This document shows positions 47,245 through 60,100 of a stretch of DNA of 64,000 nt, in pieces. How positions within the stretch are numbered: position 1 is the first letter of the stretch; each line of letters opens with the position of its first letter. The stretch lies in NCBI GenBank assembly GCA_014549065.1, contig JACDOX010000131.1:1-64000 (forward strand), given 5' to 3'. The stretch is from Cardinalis cardinalis. Its lineage: Eukaryota; Chordata; Aves; Passeriformes; Cardinalidae. The notes below the pieces were generated by a model, which was given only the letters and a program-made list of their open reading frames with translations, was not told where the DNA came from and did no database searches. Made by a program: the position numbers and the translations under genes.

Positions 47245-48445
47245 GCACCCGCCTGCCAGCTGAAGTACAAAGCCTAATTGAAGAAAGCTGTTCTTTNATC
47301 CCCACAAAGCATAAACAGGCAGTGTTATGGTGACAAACTTTCCAGCAGCTCNGTAGCTGCCGCTCCGAACGCTCGCGTACATTGATGCTGAAAGCACAAA
47401 AAAAGGAAAGGCGACGTCCTCCTTTTTGTAAATCTCTTCTGGCTGGTTCCAGAATGGGTTTGGGAGCTCACGCCCAAAATCTACACATCTGCGATGGTCC
47501 TGAATCATGTACCAGATTATTTCTGCTTGAGAGCTGTAGAAAAATTGCTCTTTTACATAAGCTCTTTATTTCCTACCATTATTAGATAAGGTTTTGGGCT
47601 TTTTTCAAAATTTCTGCTGCTTTCTCCTCTTTNGTGATGGCTCCATGGACACTGTGCCTTGGCCAAGGCAATGACTGTCCCCTCAACAAGGGGAATTTCC
47701 CCAAACACCACCTCAATCTCTCCCAAGGGGTTGACAGTACCATTTCCCCGTTAAATGGACGTGATCCATCGAGGTTCTGCTTTGACACTGGGATGCAGGA
47801 ACCACTCTGAGGGGCTNTGTGTGACGATCCAAGACTCTATTTTTGGGTTTGGTGAGTGCTGGGAGGAGTGGCAGGAGGTTAGGCTTTTCCCATCACCTTC
47901 CTGCCAGAGATAGGCCCGGCCCCGACACTCTGCGCTGTTGGCTGCTCATCACAAGGCCCCCTGTCAAAACCAGGATGGCTGATGAGCTACGAACAAGCTC
48001 ACAGTTAGATAATAGATGAAAGAGCCTCAAGATAAATTAGGTGCCTCCAGAAAACCTGGCCAAATGTGTTTAAAACAGGAGATCCAACACCATTAATTCT
48101 CATCAAGCAGCTTTAAAAAAAGGCAACCCGGCACTTGACTTATGCTTAGAAAACGTTATCTTCCCTTTTAACGGGGTTTTATAGTGTATTTTGAGAAGAT
48201 GACAAACAATAGGGTTATTTTGAAGTCATGCCAAACACTACATTCGCTGGAGGAGAAGAACAATGTTACCTCCTATCTGTCAACTGACCCTGCAGCCATT
48301 AAGCCATTTCACCAACAAACAATATTAATAAAAAAAGGGAAAGTGCTGTTCTTAACTTCCTTACAACCAGAGCTTGGAAGATGTCTTTGAATGAGATATT
48401 TGTTCCTTTCNGGAAAGATCATTTTGTCAAAAGTGAAACTTTTTA
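47245..48445. other. Noncoding stretch, no gene seen
   Basis: Unique sequence. The first 100 bases look constrained, but this cannot be tested here. Confidence 0.4.
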
Positions 48446-48448
48446 GAA

Positions 48449-48755
48449 GAGAGCTGGAAGAGGGACTTGAGACAAGGGCCTGGAGTGACAGGACAAGAGA
48501 GGAATGGCTTCCCACTGCCAGAGGGCAGGGTCAGATGGGATATTGGGAAGGAATTGTTCCCTGTGAGGGTGGGGAGGTCCTGGCACAGGGTGCCCAGAGA
48601 ACCTGTGGCTGCTTCATCTCTGGAATATTCCAGGCCAGACTGGATGGAGCTTGGAGCAATCTGGGATGGTGGAAGTTACCCCTGCCCATGGCAGGGTGTT
48701 GAAATAAGATTATCTTTAATATCTCTTCCAACCCAAACCATTCTATTAAAGCGTT
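48449..48755 (+). mobile_element. CR1 LINE 3' region, about 305 bases
   Basis: Blocks: AGAGCTGGAAGAGGGACTTG, GGAATGGCTTCCCACTGCCA, GATATTGGGAAGGAATTGTT, CCTGGCACAGGGTGCCCAGA, CTGCCCATGGCAGGGTGTTG, and CTCTTCCAACCCAAACCATT. Well preserved. Confidence 0.94.
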
Positions 48756-49599
48756 GGTTTCATTGCTTCTCAGGTAAAAAAAATAAATCCAAAAGAAATG
48801 TTTCTATAATTCCCATGGACTGTGCAACAAAGTCAAGGCTTCATTTGTTTGGTTTTTTTTCCCTGCAAATGTTCAGTTTTCCCCTACAATGTTCAGTTTC
48901 TATGCCATATAAAATTGAAATGAAATGGATGAACTCTGAGTCACCATTCAATGTTTGGGGAGTTGGGATAATTTAAAGCTTTCNGAGCAGGGACCATATT
49001 TTTGCTTTGTGTCAGTTCAGACCCTCTGACTTGCTACTGTCACACAAATAAATTTATAGCAAATAATAATAATAACAATAAATACATAACATGTTTTCAC
49101 CAGTGGCAATATTTCCCAAATTGTCTCCAGTTACAAAGAAAAGAGAAAAATATGTAAGGAGGACAGAAACAGCTATTTTACTTGAACAATTGGTAAAATG
49201 AACACCTGCTTTCAAAGAATCCAGCCAGCAGGACTAGGGGCTGCCTTTTCACTAAAAATGCTCNATCAACCCATTCAGAATATATCAACAAATTCATCTG
49301 AGTATTTTCAAGGAGCAAATTCCTTGTGTTCTCTCATAATTGGAATAAGCTCGTTCTCACGTACACCTCTGGGTGTATTTGGGCTGCACTCCCCAAAAAT
49401 GGCAAAGAATAAAGTCCCAAAGTCAAAGGAGCTGCTGGCACAGNGAAATTGGAGGCATCTGAGGCAGCGGAATTAGGAGCTGGTAACAGCCACCACTCCC
49501 GAACAGAAACCAAACCGCATTTTTAATGCAAATTCGGGTGATAACGATGCTGNTTTCTTTATTGGCGCTTGTCATCTTGGATGCTCAGACCGCAAACTC

Positions 49600-50150
49600 G
49601 AACACATGGTGAAGAGAGGAGAAAACCAGCTTCTCCTGGCCCTGATCCGCTGCGTTTTCTCCACTCCCATCCCTGTTAAACCCCGGGCAGGTGCAGGGCT
49701 CCTCCGGGGAGAGCTCGGTGCCTTTGCAACCCGATCCTGCCGCGGGCAGGAGCCGCTTTCATGTGCGGCGAGTTTGGGCAGGTCCGTGTCCCGCGGCCGG
49801 CACAAAGAAATCCACCCTAAGAAAATAATTGGATGTTAATTTCCTCCAGCTTTACCTTCATTAAGCACAATTTGAGAAAATAGCACCGCGCCAGGGGAGA
49901 GCGGTTGTCTTTTAAAGGNGCGCTTTGCTTGGGTACCTGCGGGAGTGGCTTTGCCAGCAGGACCGCGGCCAGGCCGCCCAAATTCCTTGGAAAACCTGGC
50001 TGGGAGACATCACAACCGCCCGGGGAGCTGCTTGTAGGGTTCTGTCCTCGCCCCCAAGGGTACCATCCGAGCCGAGGTCGTGCTGTCCCCATCCTCACTC
50101 GGCAAGGACCCCCAGGGATGGCAGCTCCCGTGCTGCTCCTGCTCGGGCTG
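49600..50150. promoter_or_regulatory. CpG-enriched zone, possible regulatory region
   Basis: GC-rich patches such as TGTCCCGCGGCCGGCAC and CAGGACCGCGGCCAGGCCG flank an AT-rich core containing AAATAATTGGATGTTAATT. No exon or TATA box is identified. Confidence 0.35.
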
Positions 50151-52352
50151 AGAGGGGATTACTTAATTAACAATGCAGCAGTGCCAGGTGAAAGTTTATC
50201 TGTCCAGAGAGAACGTGCCCCGGTTCCCCGGAGTTGTACACATGTGGTATCGTTTTTCCATTATTTGGAACATACAGGACTAAATTAATAACAGTTCCTA
50301 CAAGGCCCTGGGGCTCTCCGTGGAAGAATTTTGATCTCCTTAGGAAAGGCTCACCATTTCTCATAGGAGAGATGCACTTGACTCCTGACCTCTTTTCAAA
50401 GGCACCTGTGTGAGCTTTTAAAATCCACTACCACCAATTATCCACTTTTAACCTGAAGTGTTTAAACCTCAGACCACATTAACTGAGCTTAGCACATAGC
50501 CATGTCATTGCAGACTTCCTGATGTGAGGAGATGCCTTGACACGGCTGAAAGAGAGTTTAGGGATGAGGCATGAGATTATCAGCTTCTCCTCCTGACAGC
50601 TTCAAACAAAGGAGCCTTTTAGCCACCTGGTTTGTGTCTCCCACACCTGCATTAAGATTGGGAGACAAACCTTTGTACTGCTGCCTTGATCCTATTATTT
50701 GCATGTACCTGTCCACAGTCACCCTGCATCACTTAATAGCCTTCAGAGAGACCAAAGGGAAGAAGGTGCACATCTACTATTTCTCTTTCAGGTTTAATAC
50801 CTTTTCTTTCTTTTTTTTTTTTCCCTCTCCAAGGCTGCAAGACTTTTAGGACACTACAGCATTTATTTAAAGTCTAAGGAGATTTATTTGGCAGGGGGGA
50901 TGGAGGGGGGGAGGCTGTGAGAAGGCTGAGGATGTGGATGAGGGATGAAAAGGGAGAGGAGGCCGTTTTAAGGGTTTCTGGCTGGGCTGCAGAGAGCAAA
51001 GCCCAGTTCCTGCTCCCAGCACCAGGCAGGCATTTGTCTTTGGGACTTCTCTGCTCCCTGCTTTGGTTTGACACTGAGGCCACCTCTGTCCCCTTGTCCC
51101 TGTGAAGAGTCACCTGCAGCTCTCCCTGCTGCTGCCTCCNAGTCCAGACAGTGAGGGATGCTGGCACTGAGTGCTTCACCTGCACCCCAGGCACCTGCTC
51201 CCCTTCTCAGCCCCTCATTCCTCCCCCCAAAATGAGCCTGCTTCCTTATACCTATGGGCTCAAGTGTCCCAAAAATCAGCTCCCAGGCCAGGCTCAGCCT
51301 GGATGCAGAGCTCAGGATGTGNCCTGCTTCCATCTCCCTCTGCTTGTTGGTGAAATTAGCTTTATGTTCTCTGTTCCAGGGCTGAAGGCATGTCTAGATT
51401 TTAAATTAAATTCATATTCTCTTTCCCATGAAGGACAGAACATTATTAACCTCCTGGATCCAGCACTGGCTGACAAGGTGTCCATGCAAGAGGAGGTTTC
51501 ATCCACAGCCTGTGCATATACATTGCTGCATTTCAGCCTCAGCCAGCTCCTTGACTCATCAATGTAACTCAGGAAGGTAGAAATATTAGGGTTGCATTCA
51601 TATTCCAGGCCTGGTTTAAATCACCAGCATTGTGGAAAGCTCTGGATAGGTCCAAAAAAAAAAAAAAGGAGGGAAGAAAAGAGTTTTCTGGTTCTAGTTT
51701 TTCATATTTTCTTTTCCCCTCTGAAAAGTGAAACCCTCCAGCTGCCCAGCATTGCACAATGGCCCAAATGCTGCGAGTTCCAGCCCTAATCCCAGCCCGC
51801 TCNGCACGCCAGGCCCAGCAGGGCTCGGCAAAGTGCCCCACTGCCACCCTGCCTCCCAAGCCTGTCCCTCCCAGAAGTGTCCNTTCTTCCTGGGGTGGCA
51901 GCAAGGGGCTTGTCCCCATCACCAGGCCGTGCATTTGACCTCAGACNTTGTCCAACAGCTGTGAGAAATGCAGGAGGACAAAGAACAGGGTCAGCTGTCT
52001 TGGCCATCCTGTGATTTGTGCTGCCACAGGAAGCAAAGTGAGGGGAAATCTCCAGATTTTGGCCATGTGTTGGACATGATTTCCATTATGGTCAAAGGAG
52101 TGCTGCCAGTGTTCCAGCAGCATGCCAGGTGGGAGGAAACCAAGCCCAAATGGCTTCCCCAGCTTCCAGATGATGGATAAACATCATCTCCTTCATCTCC
52201 TTCTTGTTCTCCTCCTGTCTCTGCCGAGGTGGCATTGCCAGGGATGCTCTGATCCATTGCAGGATCTGTCCAGTCCTGAGTGCAGGTTCCAGGCATCCAA
52301 GGAAAGCCTCTGANATCCAGGTCTGATTTTGGCATTGTTGTTTTTATCATTN

Positions 52353-52371
52353 ATATTATTATTATTATTAC
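52353..52371. repeat. (ATT)n short microsatellite
   Basis: Six ATT units beside an N base. Confidence 0.85.
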
Positions 52372-54863
52372 TCTATCAGTGGCCAAGCCCAATATCTCTG
52401 CCAGCATTGCCTACAGTGACATAGAGAAAAATTTCATCAGCACTCTGGGTTTCTCCAGGAGAGATTGATAGGAAAAGAAGGCATCATGCATTATGCCCAT
52501 GTGCCAGGTGATGAGCTGGATGAATCAGCCAAAACCCACTCCAATAAGGGGCCTGATCCTCAGCAAATAATCCTGCAGCAAGTGCCATCCCCAAGTGAAG
52601 AGCAAAGATTCGGCCAAAAGTCAGTAACACCAGAGGGAAAGAATGGTCTGTGGTTAAAGATATGTGCTGAGCCTTCCAANAGGGATGGATTTAGTTCCTC
52701 TTTTTTGACTTAATGTTCCCATGATCCTGACGTCAAACAAATCACTTCATCTTTTGCCACCTCAGTGCCCCATCTGTTAAAGCGTATTTTTAGTATTTTT
52801 CTTTTTCTCTTGCCCTTTGTCTTTTCTGTTCTGAAGCCTTCAGAGCAAGGTTGTGTCTTGCTACACAAGGTCCATCAGAAGAGGGCTCTGACCTGAATTC
52901 TTGCTGCTGAAAGACAAATTTTATCTAGATCATAATGCAGTGCCTTCCATGTTTATGACACTGGTTGAGAAATCCCCATTACTATCTGTGGAAAATTCTG
53001 ATTTGAATGAAATTGTTGAGTGGTTTGTTTGCAGAAGGAGAACCCCGAGCACAGTTTCCATTTTTCCCAGAAAAATCTCTGAAGAAAGTTTACAAACCCC
53101 AGAAATTCTTGTGAAATCAAAAAAGCATTCATTAATCAGCGTTGCAGAGTCAAACAAAAGACAATATCGTCTGTCCCACGGGCGGATTTCCTTCCTCTCT
53201 GTGAGGAGCTGGAAACCCTTCTCTGCCGCCCAGCCTTGGTCAGGGCTCTCATTCCAGAGGAATCTTCTGCGCTTGTGTGTCAAGGGAAAATCTGTTTCCA
53301 ATAGGCGTGGAAGGTCTGTGCATGGTGCTCCTGTTTCACACAGAGCACTCCCAGCCCTGCACTGGCAGAGCCTCACAGGGTGTCTCACACTGTTCCACCT
53401 CCTCCAGAGCTGTGCCAGGTCTGCAGTGCCCAGTGTGTGGGAAGGATTTGTCCATCAGCACCATGCTCTGCTCCTCTCGACCCAGCCAGCCCTTCCTGCA
53501 GCTCCTCCTCTCCTCCCAGGAGCTGCTGGGGATGGAGGTGGGCAAATCAAAGTGGTTTTCACCTTTTTTTGTCTCATTTGAGAAGCTGAAGTTTCCCACA
53601 GCTCAGCCAGAAAGTCCTTGGGAAGGGCTAAAGCTGCCCATGTGCAGTCTTTTCTTCCTGCATTTCTAAACCTGAAATTCCAAAGAACNCTCCAGTGTGC
53701 ACATTAATAACTTGGTACTTGCAGGTGGCAAAACAGTTCAGGGACCATCAGCCAGTCTGTCTTAAATTCAGCTACAGGACAGGACTGCACCTTTCTCCAA
53801 GCAGAGGAGGTGGGTTTGTGCAGAAAACATCTCCACAGGTGTCTCCCCATCACAGACTAGGCTGTGGTCTTACCTGCAAACCATGTCACCCTGAGGCAAG
53901 GAGCACAGCAAGGATTTGTTCTGGATGTGATCCAGCTGTCCCCATGAGGCAGAGCTTCAGAAGTGATGGGGGAGATCCAGAGTGCTTTCTCCTCCAGCTT
54001 TGTGCCCCATTCCTCCAGGATGTGCTGCTCACACCATGGCCTTGTCCCCATCCCACCTCCTGGAGGGACGTCCACCAGGCAAGGATCTGGGAGCTTTTTC
54101 ATCACCCAGTGTCGTAAAGTTCCTCAAGTCTGGGCAAGAATTTGTTCCATGTCTCCATCCTCAGGAAGCCAGAGCATCACCAGAGGAGGTCAGGGCAGAT
54201 TCCCAAAAATGTGACCCATCCTCTCAGCAATGTGAGCATAACTCAGAGCGTGCCACGGGCTCACTGGCAGCTCCGGGGGCTGCTGCCATGACTCCACAAA
54301 GTGCTGCCCTCCCCCAGGAAGAGCAATCCAAAGAGGAGGAGCCCAGTGGTGCTTCTGCTGCCCTCAGACAGCAGGGGCTCGTGGTTGTGCAATGTTTACN
54401 TGAGCACAGAGCTCACCATGGCTACACAGACCTCAGGAACAGCAGCTCCAGGCTCAGAGGAGGCTCAGAGGAGAGCAGCCCAATTCCCCTGGAGCCAGAG
54501 GAGCCTGTGCTGGCCTGGAAAAGGANCTGAGTGCTGCAGGAGGAGCTGGAGAAGTGTCACGCACCCTCACGTTGGTGTTCTCCATCTCAGAGCTACAATT
54601 TCCAAAGGGGTTGTTTGTACAACTGGAGCTTCTGCAATGGCCTCATCCTTCCCCTCTGATCCCAGGTCCATCCCTCTCATCCCAGCTGTATTCTGGGGGG
54701 ATGCTGGGGTGTGCATGTTCTCTGAGCTCTCTGCTTCACAGCAGCACCAGCAGNGAGCAGAGGAGGAGGGACAGGACCGGCTGACCTGCCAGTGGCAGGT
54801 GCCAAAGGTTCAGACACTGCGCAGCACTGCAAAGGAGCGCTTCAGACACACAGGGTGTGCAAC

Positions 54864-55012
54864 GTGAATGGTTTGTGTTGGGTGGGACCTTAAAGATCAT
54901 CTCATTCCAACCTCCTGACATGGGTGGGACACCTTCCACTATCCCAGGGTGCTCCAACCTGGCCTTGGACACTGCCAGGGATAAGGCAACCATAGATTCT
55001 CTGAGCAACTTT
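54864..55012 (-). mobile_element. CR1 LINE 3' region
   Basis: The plus strand reads GTGAATGGTTTGTGTTGGGT, GGGACCTTAAAGATCATCTC, GGGACACCTTCCACTATCCC and CTGGCCTTGGACACTGCCAG. Confidence 0.92.
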
Positions 55013-55014
55013 TG

Positions 55015-56810
55015 GCAGTGTGGGTTCAAGGCTTTAAGGGACAACCTTATGAGGTCCTTGCTCAGCTCGAGTCCAGTTTGCTCTTGGCACAGTCATGTCT
55101 CTCTTCCATATTCTAGCCAAACACAGATTCATTAATATATTTTCCCCACCTGCTTATTGAGCTTCCTTTTCTCTCTTCCCATCCTCTGAGTTCCCTTCTC
55201 TGCAGTCAGTCTTGCCCAGTTTCTCTTACCAAGGTGGCACAGCAGTGATCTAGAAATGCTTTAGGATGCATCCAACCATCCTGCTTACAGTCCACAGGTG
55301 ACAATCTCTGAGACAGGTCAGGTGGGCTCCCAGCAATGGCAAAGGAGGGTAGATCCAGGCTTGGCAAAGGATGAGCCAGAGCTGAAGCATTTGTGGTGCA
55401 GAGGGAGCCTGGAGACACCTGGTTCCTTGTAGGATGGAGGACTAAAGAGCAACTTCTTATGTCTATTCTTGAATTTTCCATGCATTTCTTGATCCATCCT
55501 TATTGCCTGCCACCACATCTCCACCATTGCAATGTGTTATTCCAATTGGGAATGTGGAAACATGGCTGTGTACGGATAAGGTGACATAAGAAGTAGCTCT
55601 CCGAAAGTTATGGGCCTGTGAAGCATTTACAGTAAATGAGGGCAGATTTCCTGGCTGTCCAGGCAGACCAAGCTCCACATCCAGCCATGCCTGGGCAGCT
55701 ACTGNGACTGAGCTGACAGTCTGTGCTGGTACCCACAAGCTTTGGCATTCNAGCCAGGAAAAGGACAGAGCTGGATCCAAACTCCCAAACCAGAACATCC
55801 CTGGTGTTCGTGCAGACAAAGTCCTGAGTGATCTCCATCCAGTGGAGATTATGGGCTTGACTTGATGTAGAACAACTTCTGATGGCAAACATGGGAGTGG
55901 GGTGTGCTGGCCAGTTGGAAGTTGTTTTCTTTGGTTTGTTTCTTGTTGGTTTTCTTGTGAAGATTTTTCTCAAAGCATTTAGTGCTGGTACCTTTTTGAA
56001 TTCCAAATTTGGATGAATAAATGTCCTGGTGAACAAACCCCAAATCTTTTCCAAACCACATCTTCTGGGAAGGAAGGGGGTCAGCCCCTGAGACAGTCCC
56101 TAGGGAGCTTTATGGGGACAAGCTGTACATGCAACATCCAGAGGCCCTTTTCTCTAATTTCCCTAAACTCAAAATCTCACAGAACCTTCCTCTGTGTCAT
56201 GGGTGCTCTTTTTTTATAGTGTTGAGAGAGGATTTGAAAGCTGATAGGACATTTCAGGGTCTCCCAGTCCCTCAGACCTGAAGGCACAGTGGTCTTCCTG
56301 ATGGGCCATGACTGGACTTTTCAGGGTGTTTAACTCTGGTGCACCACAGCCCAGGATCTGGTGGTGCTGGGGACGTGTGGCCATTTCCCTTCTTTCATGT
56401 GGCATAGTCTGGGGAGAAAAAAAAGCAGCATAAAGGATTTGAAGAAGTTTTCAATGGCTGAAGACCACACAGGTGAAGGGTAAGTGCCAGAGATGGAGTT
56501 CACANAAAATAAAAGTTTTGTCTATGTGGCTTTTCCATGGGGCAGGGGAGCACCCAGAACAGCTGTTCCTGAGACAGCATTGGGAATTTTGCTGGCTCAG
56601 GCAGCTTAAGTCAGGAAGAAGACTCCTTGGGAAGACTGTCCAAAGCCTCAGGGCTTTTTTCACACTTCAAATGCCCAAACTAGGCTCATAAAAAGTCACA
56701 CAACCATACTTCATGAGTACCACACCGTGCTGGTTACACTGGTCAGACTCTTCACCTGGCACTCAGGACACAAAAACATGGAGGGAAAACACATTAAAAA
56801 TAAAGAAGAA
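55015..56810. other. Noncoding stretch up to the gap, no gene seen
   Basis: Unique sequence with short frames. It ends in TAAAGAAGAA at the edge of the gap. Confidence 0.4.
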
Positions 56811-57160
56811 NNNNNNNNNNNNNNNNNNNNNNNNNNNNNNNNNNNNNNNNNNNNNNNNNNNNNNNNNNNNNNNNNNNNNNNNNNNNNNNNNNNNNNNNNN
56901 NNNNNNNNNNNNNNNNNNNNNNNNNNNNNNNNNNNNNNNNNNNNNNNNNNNNNNNNNNNNNNNNNNNNNNNNNNNNNNNNNNNNNNNNNNNNNNNNNNNN
57001 NNNNNNNNNNNNNNNNNNNNNNNNNNNNNNNNNNNNNNNNNNNNNNNNNNNNNNNNNNNNNNNNNNNNNNNNNNNNNNNNNNNNNNNNNNNNNNNNNNNN
57101 NNNNNNNNNNNNNNNNNNNNNNNNNNNNNNNNNNNNNNNNNNNNNNNNNNNNNNNNNNNN
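56811..57160. other. Assembly gap of 350 N, flanked by AAG repeat
   Basis: The left edge ends AAAGAAGAA and the right edge begins AAGAAGAAGAAAG, so the gap lies inside or beside a purine-rich GAA-type repeat. The apparent length may be an estimate. Confidence 0.95.
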
Positions 57161-60100
57161 AAGAAGAAGAAAGTGCCATGGGAACCATGCACCACCCACA
57201 TGGAGAGCTCCAGATGTTCCCAGCACCAGCCCAGCAGCCACCAGCCCATTAGATGCTCATTAACAAGTGCAGATGTTGGCAGCAGCAAATTCGGGGACCC
57301 ACAAAAGTGCCACCTCTTNCCTCCCCAGCCCTTGCTTTGAAGATCCCCAACCTCCTGCTGACACACATCTTGAGGAGAAGCCTCTAAGTGAGAAGTTCCT
57401 CAGCACCACCCGGTGCACTGAGGGTACAGCCTCTGAGGATGGATGGTATCCAAATGTTTGGCAGAAATTCCAACTTTCCTTACTTTTAGGCGTATCTGTG
57501 GCTTTTTGATACTGTAAACAACTGACATAGGCATGGAAGAATAGTGTATCTGAAACAGTTTATACAAAAGAATTCCATCTGTCAGTCTGTTTACAGTTCA
57601 CATGTGAAAAGGCAAAAATCTTTAAAAGGAAAACCCCGAGGGGAAAAACATTTATATACATAAATATGTGTATATATACCCCATACATATATATAGGATA
57701 TGCTACAAATAATGGTTGAAGTGGAACAGTATCAGTGTACATTTTCTTTTTCTCTTGAATGCAGTGCTCTTTTTTTTTCCTGGTGTAAATTAAATTTTCC
57801 CAGTTTGCTTTCTAACTTATTCAAAACAGCACAAAGAAAGGCAGACTGGAATTAACAGGGTGGTTTGAATTTTTGTTTTTCTTTTCCTTTTTTTTTTCCC
57901 CGACAAAACACTTTCCAGTCTTAAAGTTGTCCTAAANCTTCTTGAAACTTCATGCACAAGATAATGGTGTTGCCGTAAAGAAGAAATACTGCTATTACAC
58001 CCTTGAGAATAACCTTGAAACCCGACTGCTGTGTTATCTGAAAGGGGATTTTAGAAATTGCTGTGAGAGCTTTAACTTCTGCTTGGACTGACACCAAAGA
58101 AAGCCAGAAATGATCCAGGTTTTGTGTCTTTTCTCAAGGGAAGGAAAAATGCTGCATAATTATCCACCTCACTCCTAAATGCCAGAAGGCAGAACCCTGG
58201 AGACANACATGGCAAAGGTCTGATTTTGTAATATTTGTGCTGAGCTGAACCAAACCTGGATGATGCACAAGCCCATGCATAGGTGTCACACAGGCTACAG
58301 GCACAAGCTACCAGGGCTNGTTTTAGCTCTGTTTTCCCTCTTTTTGAATCCTATCCTGTGGGTGCAAACTGCATTAAAATAATCTGGTGCTGANGAGGGG
58401 TGAGGGATTTGTCCTGTACATAATCACAGAATCCCCTGAACTGGAAGGGACCCATAGGGATTATTACCCACTGCTGGTTGCAGACACATGCTGAGGACCA
58501 GGGCTTTTCTGGATACATCACCAGGGAGGATGTTTCAGGGACCAAACATGGGTTTTCCACCTCTGGAGCATGAATTTTCCATGGACATGTGTGACAGTCC
58601 CTTTGACATCAAGCTCAGGGAAGCTGGGAAGGCTGTGGGAAAAGGGTATTCTCACAGGGATACCCCCAAGGGCAGGACCAGCACCATTCCATGAGCACTG
58701 TGNTGATCCAAAATCCAGCAAAAATCCCACTTTAGGCTCCCCTTGCCCTCCTGGCCTTACTGGCTTGGTTGCTGCACATCCCAGGCCCTGCTCTAATGGC
58801 CAGGGCTGTGTTTTGCTGTTTGTTTTTTGGAGCCCCACAGATGAATCGAGATGGGTAACAACACAAATATTTACATGTGGCAACCGTTTGTTTTAATTGC
58901 ATGGGATGAAATCAAGGTTTTCTGTTGCCCCTGCAGCAAGGGGAGGAAGTGGGGGGTGTTTTTATGGGCATTCCAGAGCCCAGCCAGCCTTGGGAGGTGA
59001 AGGAACAANGTTGCCCACCAGCTTGACCAAACATGTGCTCCTCATATTCCTCCACCATGAAACAGCTCTTTTTTATTGCGTCTTGGCAGGGCTATGAGCC
59101 TGCAGTCCTGGTACCATAACATCCCACTCCTGTGAGATTCCATGGGGCCAAATTCCGCCTGTTGTGTCTCCCAGGGAGCAGGAACAAGTGTGGAGCAGGA
59201 ACACACCTGTGCCCACCCTCCTGCAGATGTTATGAGCTCTGGGAGACCCTCTCTCTGCTCCATCTCACAAGAGGGCAGCCCCAAAGAGCAGGAGAAATAA
59301 TAAAAATAAGGAGGTTTCTAATGGGAGGTTGTTGCCANGATGTTGAAGCATTATGGGGCAGTTGGGGCTGGTGTTGGCTGTGATTTTTCCCAAGAGATTT
59401 GCCCAAGCTGAAAACCCAGAGCAGAAGAGGGTCACCTTTTTGGAATGTTGTGTTTGCCAGATCACCTCCTATCTCCTTACTTAAGCTGTGTGTGTGATCA
59501 AAGCTGCTCAGTTGCTAAGAAACAATNAAAAATTGAAGGAAAGATGCTGATTTTTTAACACTAAGAAAGAAGAAAATTTTTAAAAAATTGAAAACAACCA
59601 GAAACAAACATTTTTAGGGAAAAGTTCATCATAATTATGTTCCCACTGTTTGCCAGCCTGTGCCTTATTCTACATCCTATGAAGAGCTGTNTTGAAATGA
59701 TATCTCAGAATCTTCAAGACCAAGGATAATTCTTAAAGGAAAAGGTATGTTTCAGAAATATGGATATGTGTATTTTTGTCTTCCTGGTTTGGAAGATGCT
59801 GTCACAGTCTCACAGTCTCTGGGGCCCGCTCTGCAATGATGGGAGCAGCCAAAGGCAGGAAATGGAAATTAAACTTTTAAACTGATATTTTTATTTTTTT
59901 TTATTTCACCTGGAAAGGTGAGAAAGTGGTTTGCACCAGAGATATCCCTCCTGGGCAGAGCTACTGGAACAAGTTCAGCTTGATTTTAGGAGAAGCCTAG
60001 TCTTGGACTACACTGTGCTGCCAGATGTGGTTCCCAAATAACTTCCCTGCTGAGAAGCAGCTATGCTGCCATCCCTGAGGAGGCCTGGCCTGTGCCACCA

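Larger units (their letters stand above)
48760..54860. other. Noncoding stretch, no gene supported
   Basis: It includes a moderately CpG-rich zone (49600-50150) and an ATT repeat (52353). It also holds the longest non-repeat open frame of the window (52901-53581), which has no recognised domain and a frame beginning at TTG. Confidence 0.4.

Noticed and set aside
52901..53581. A 226-codon open frame on the plus strand, the longest outside repeats
   Set aside because: Its frame begins at TTG rather than ATG, composition drifts from AT-rich to GC-rich within the frame, no domain is recognised, and no matching splice structure was seen. A frame this long can occur by chance in 64 kb.
56713..57366. 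Long frames crossing the assembly gap
   Set aside because: They consist almost entirely of unknown residues from N bases.
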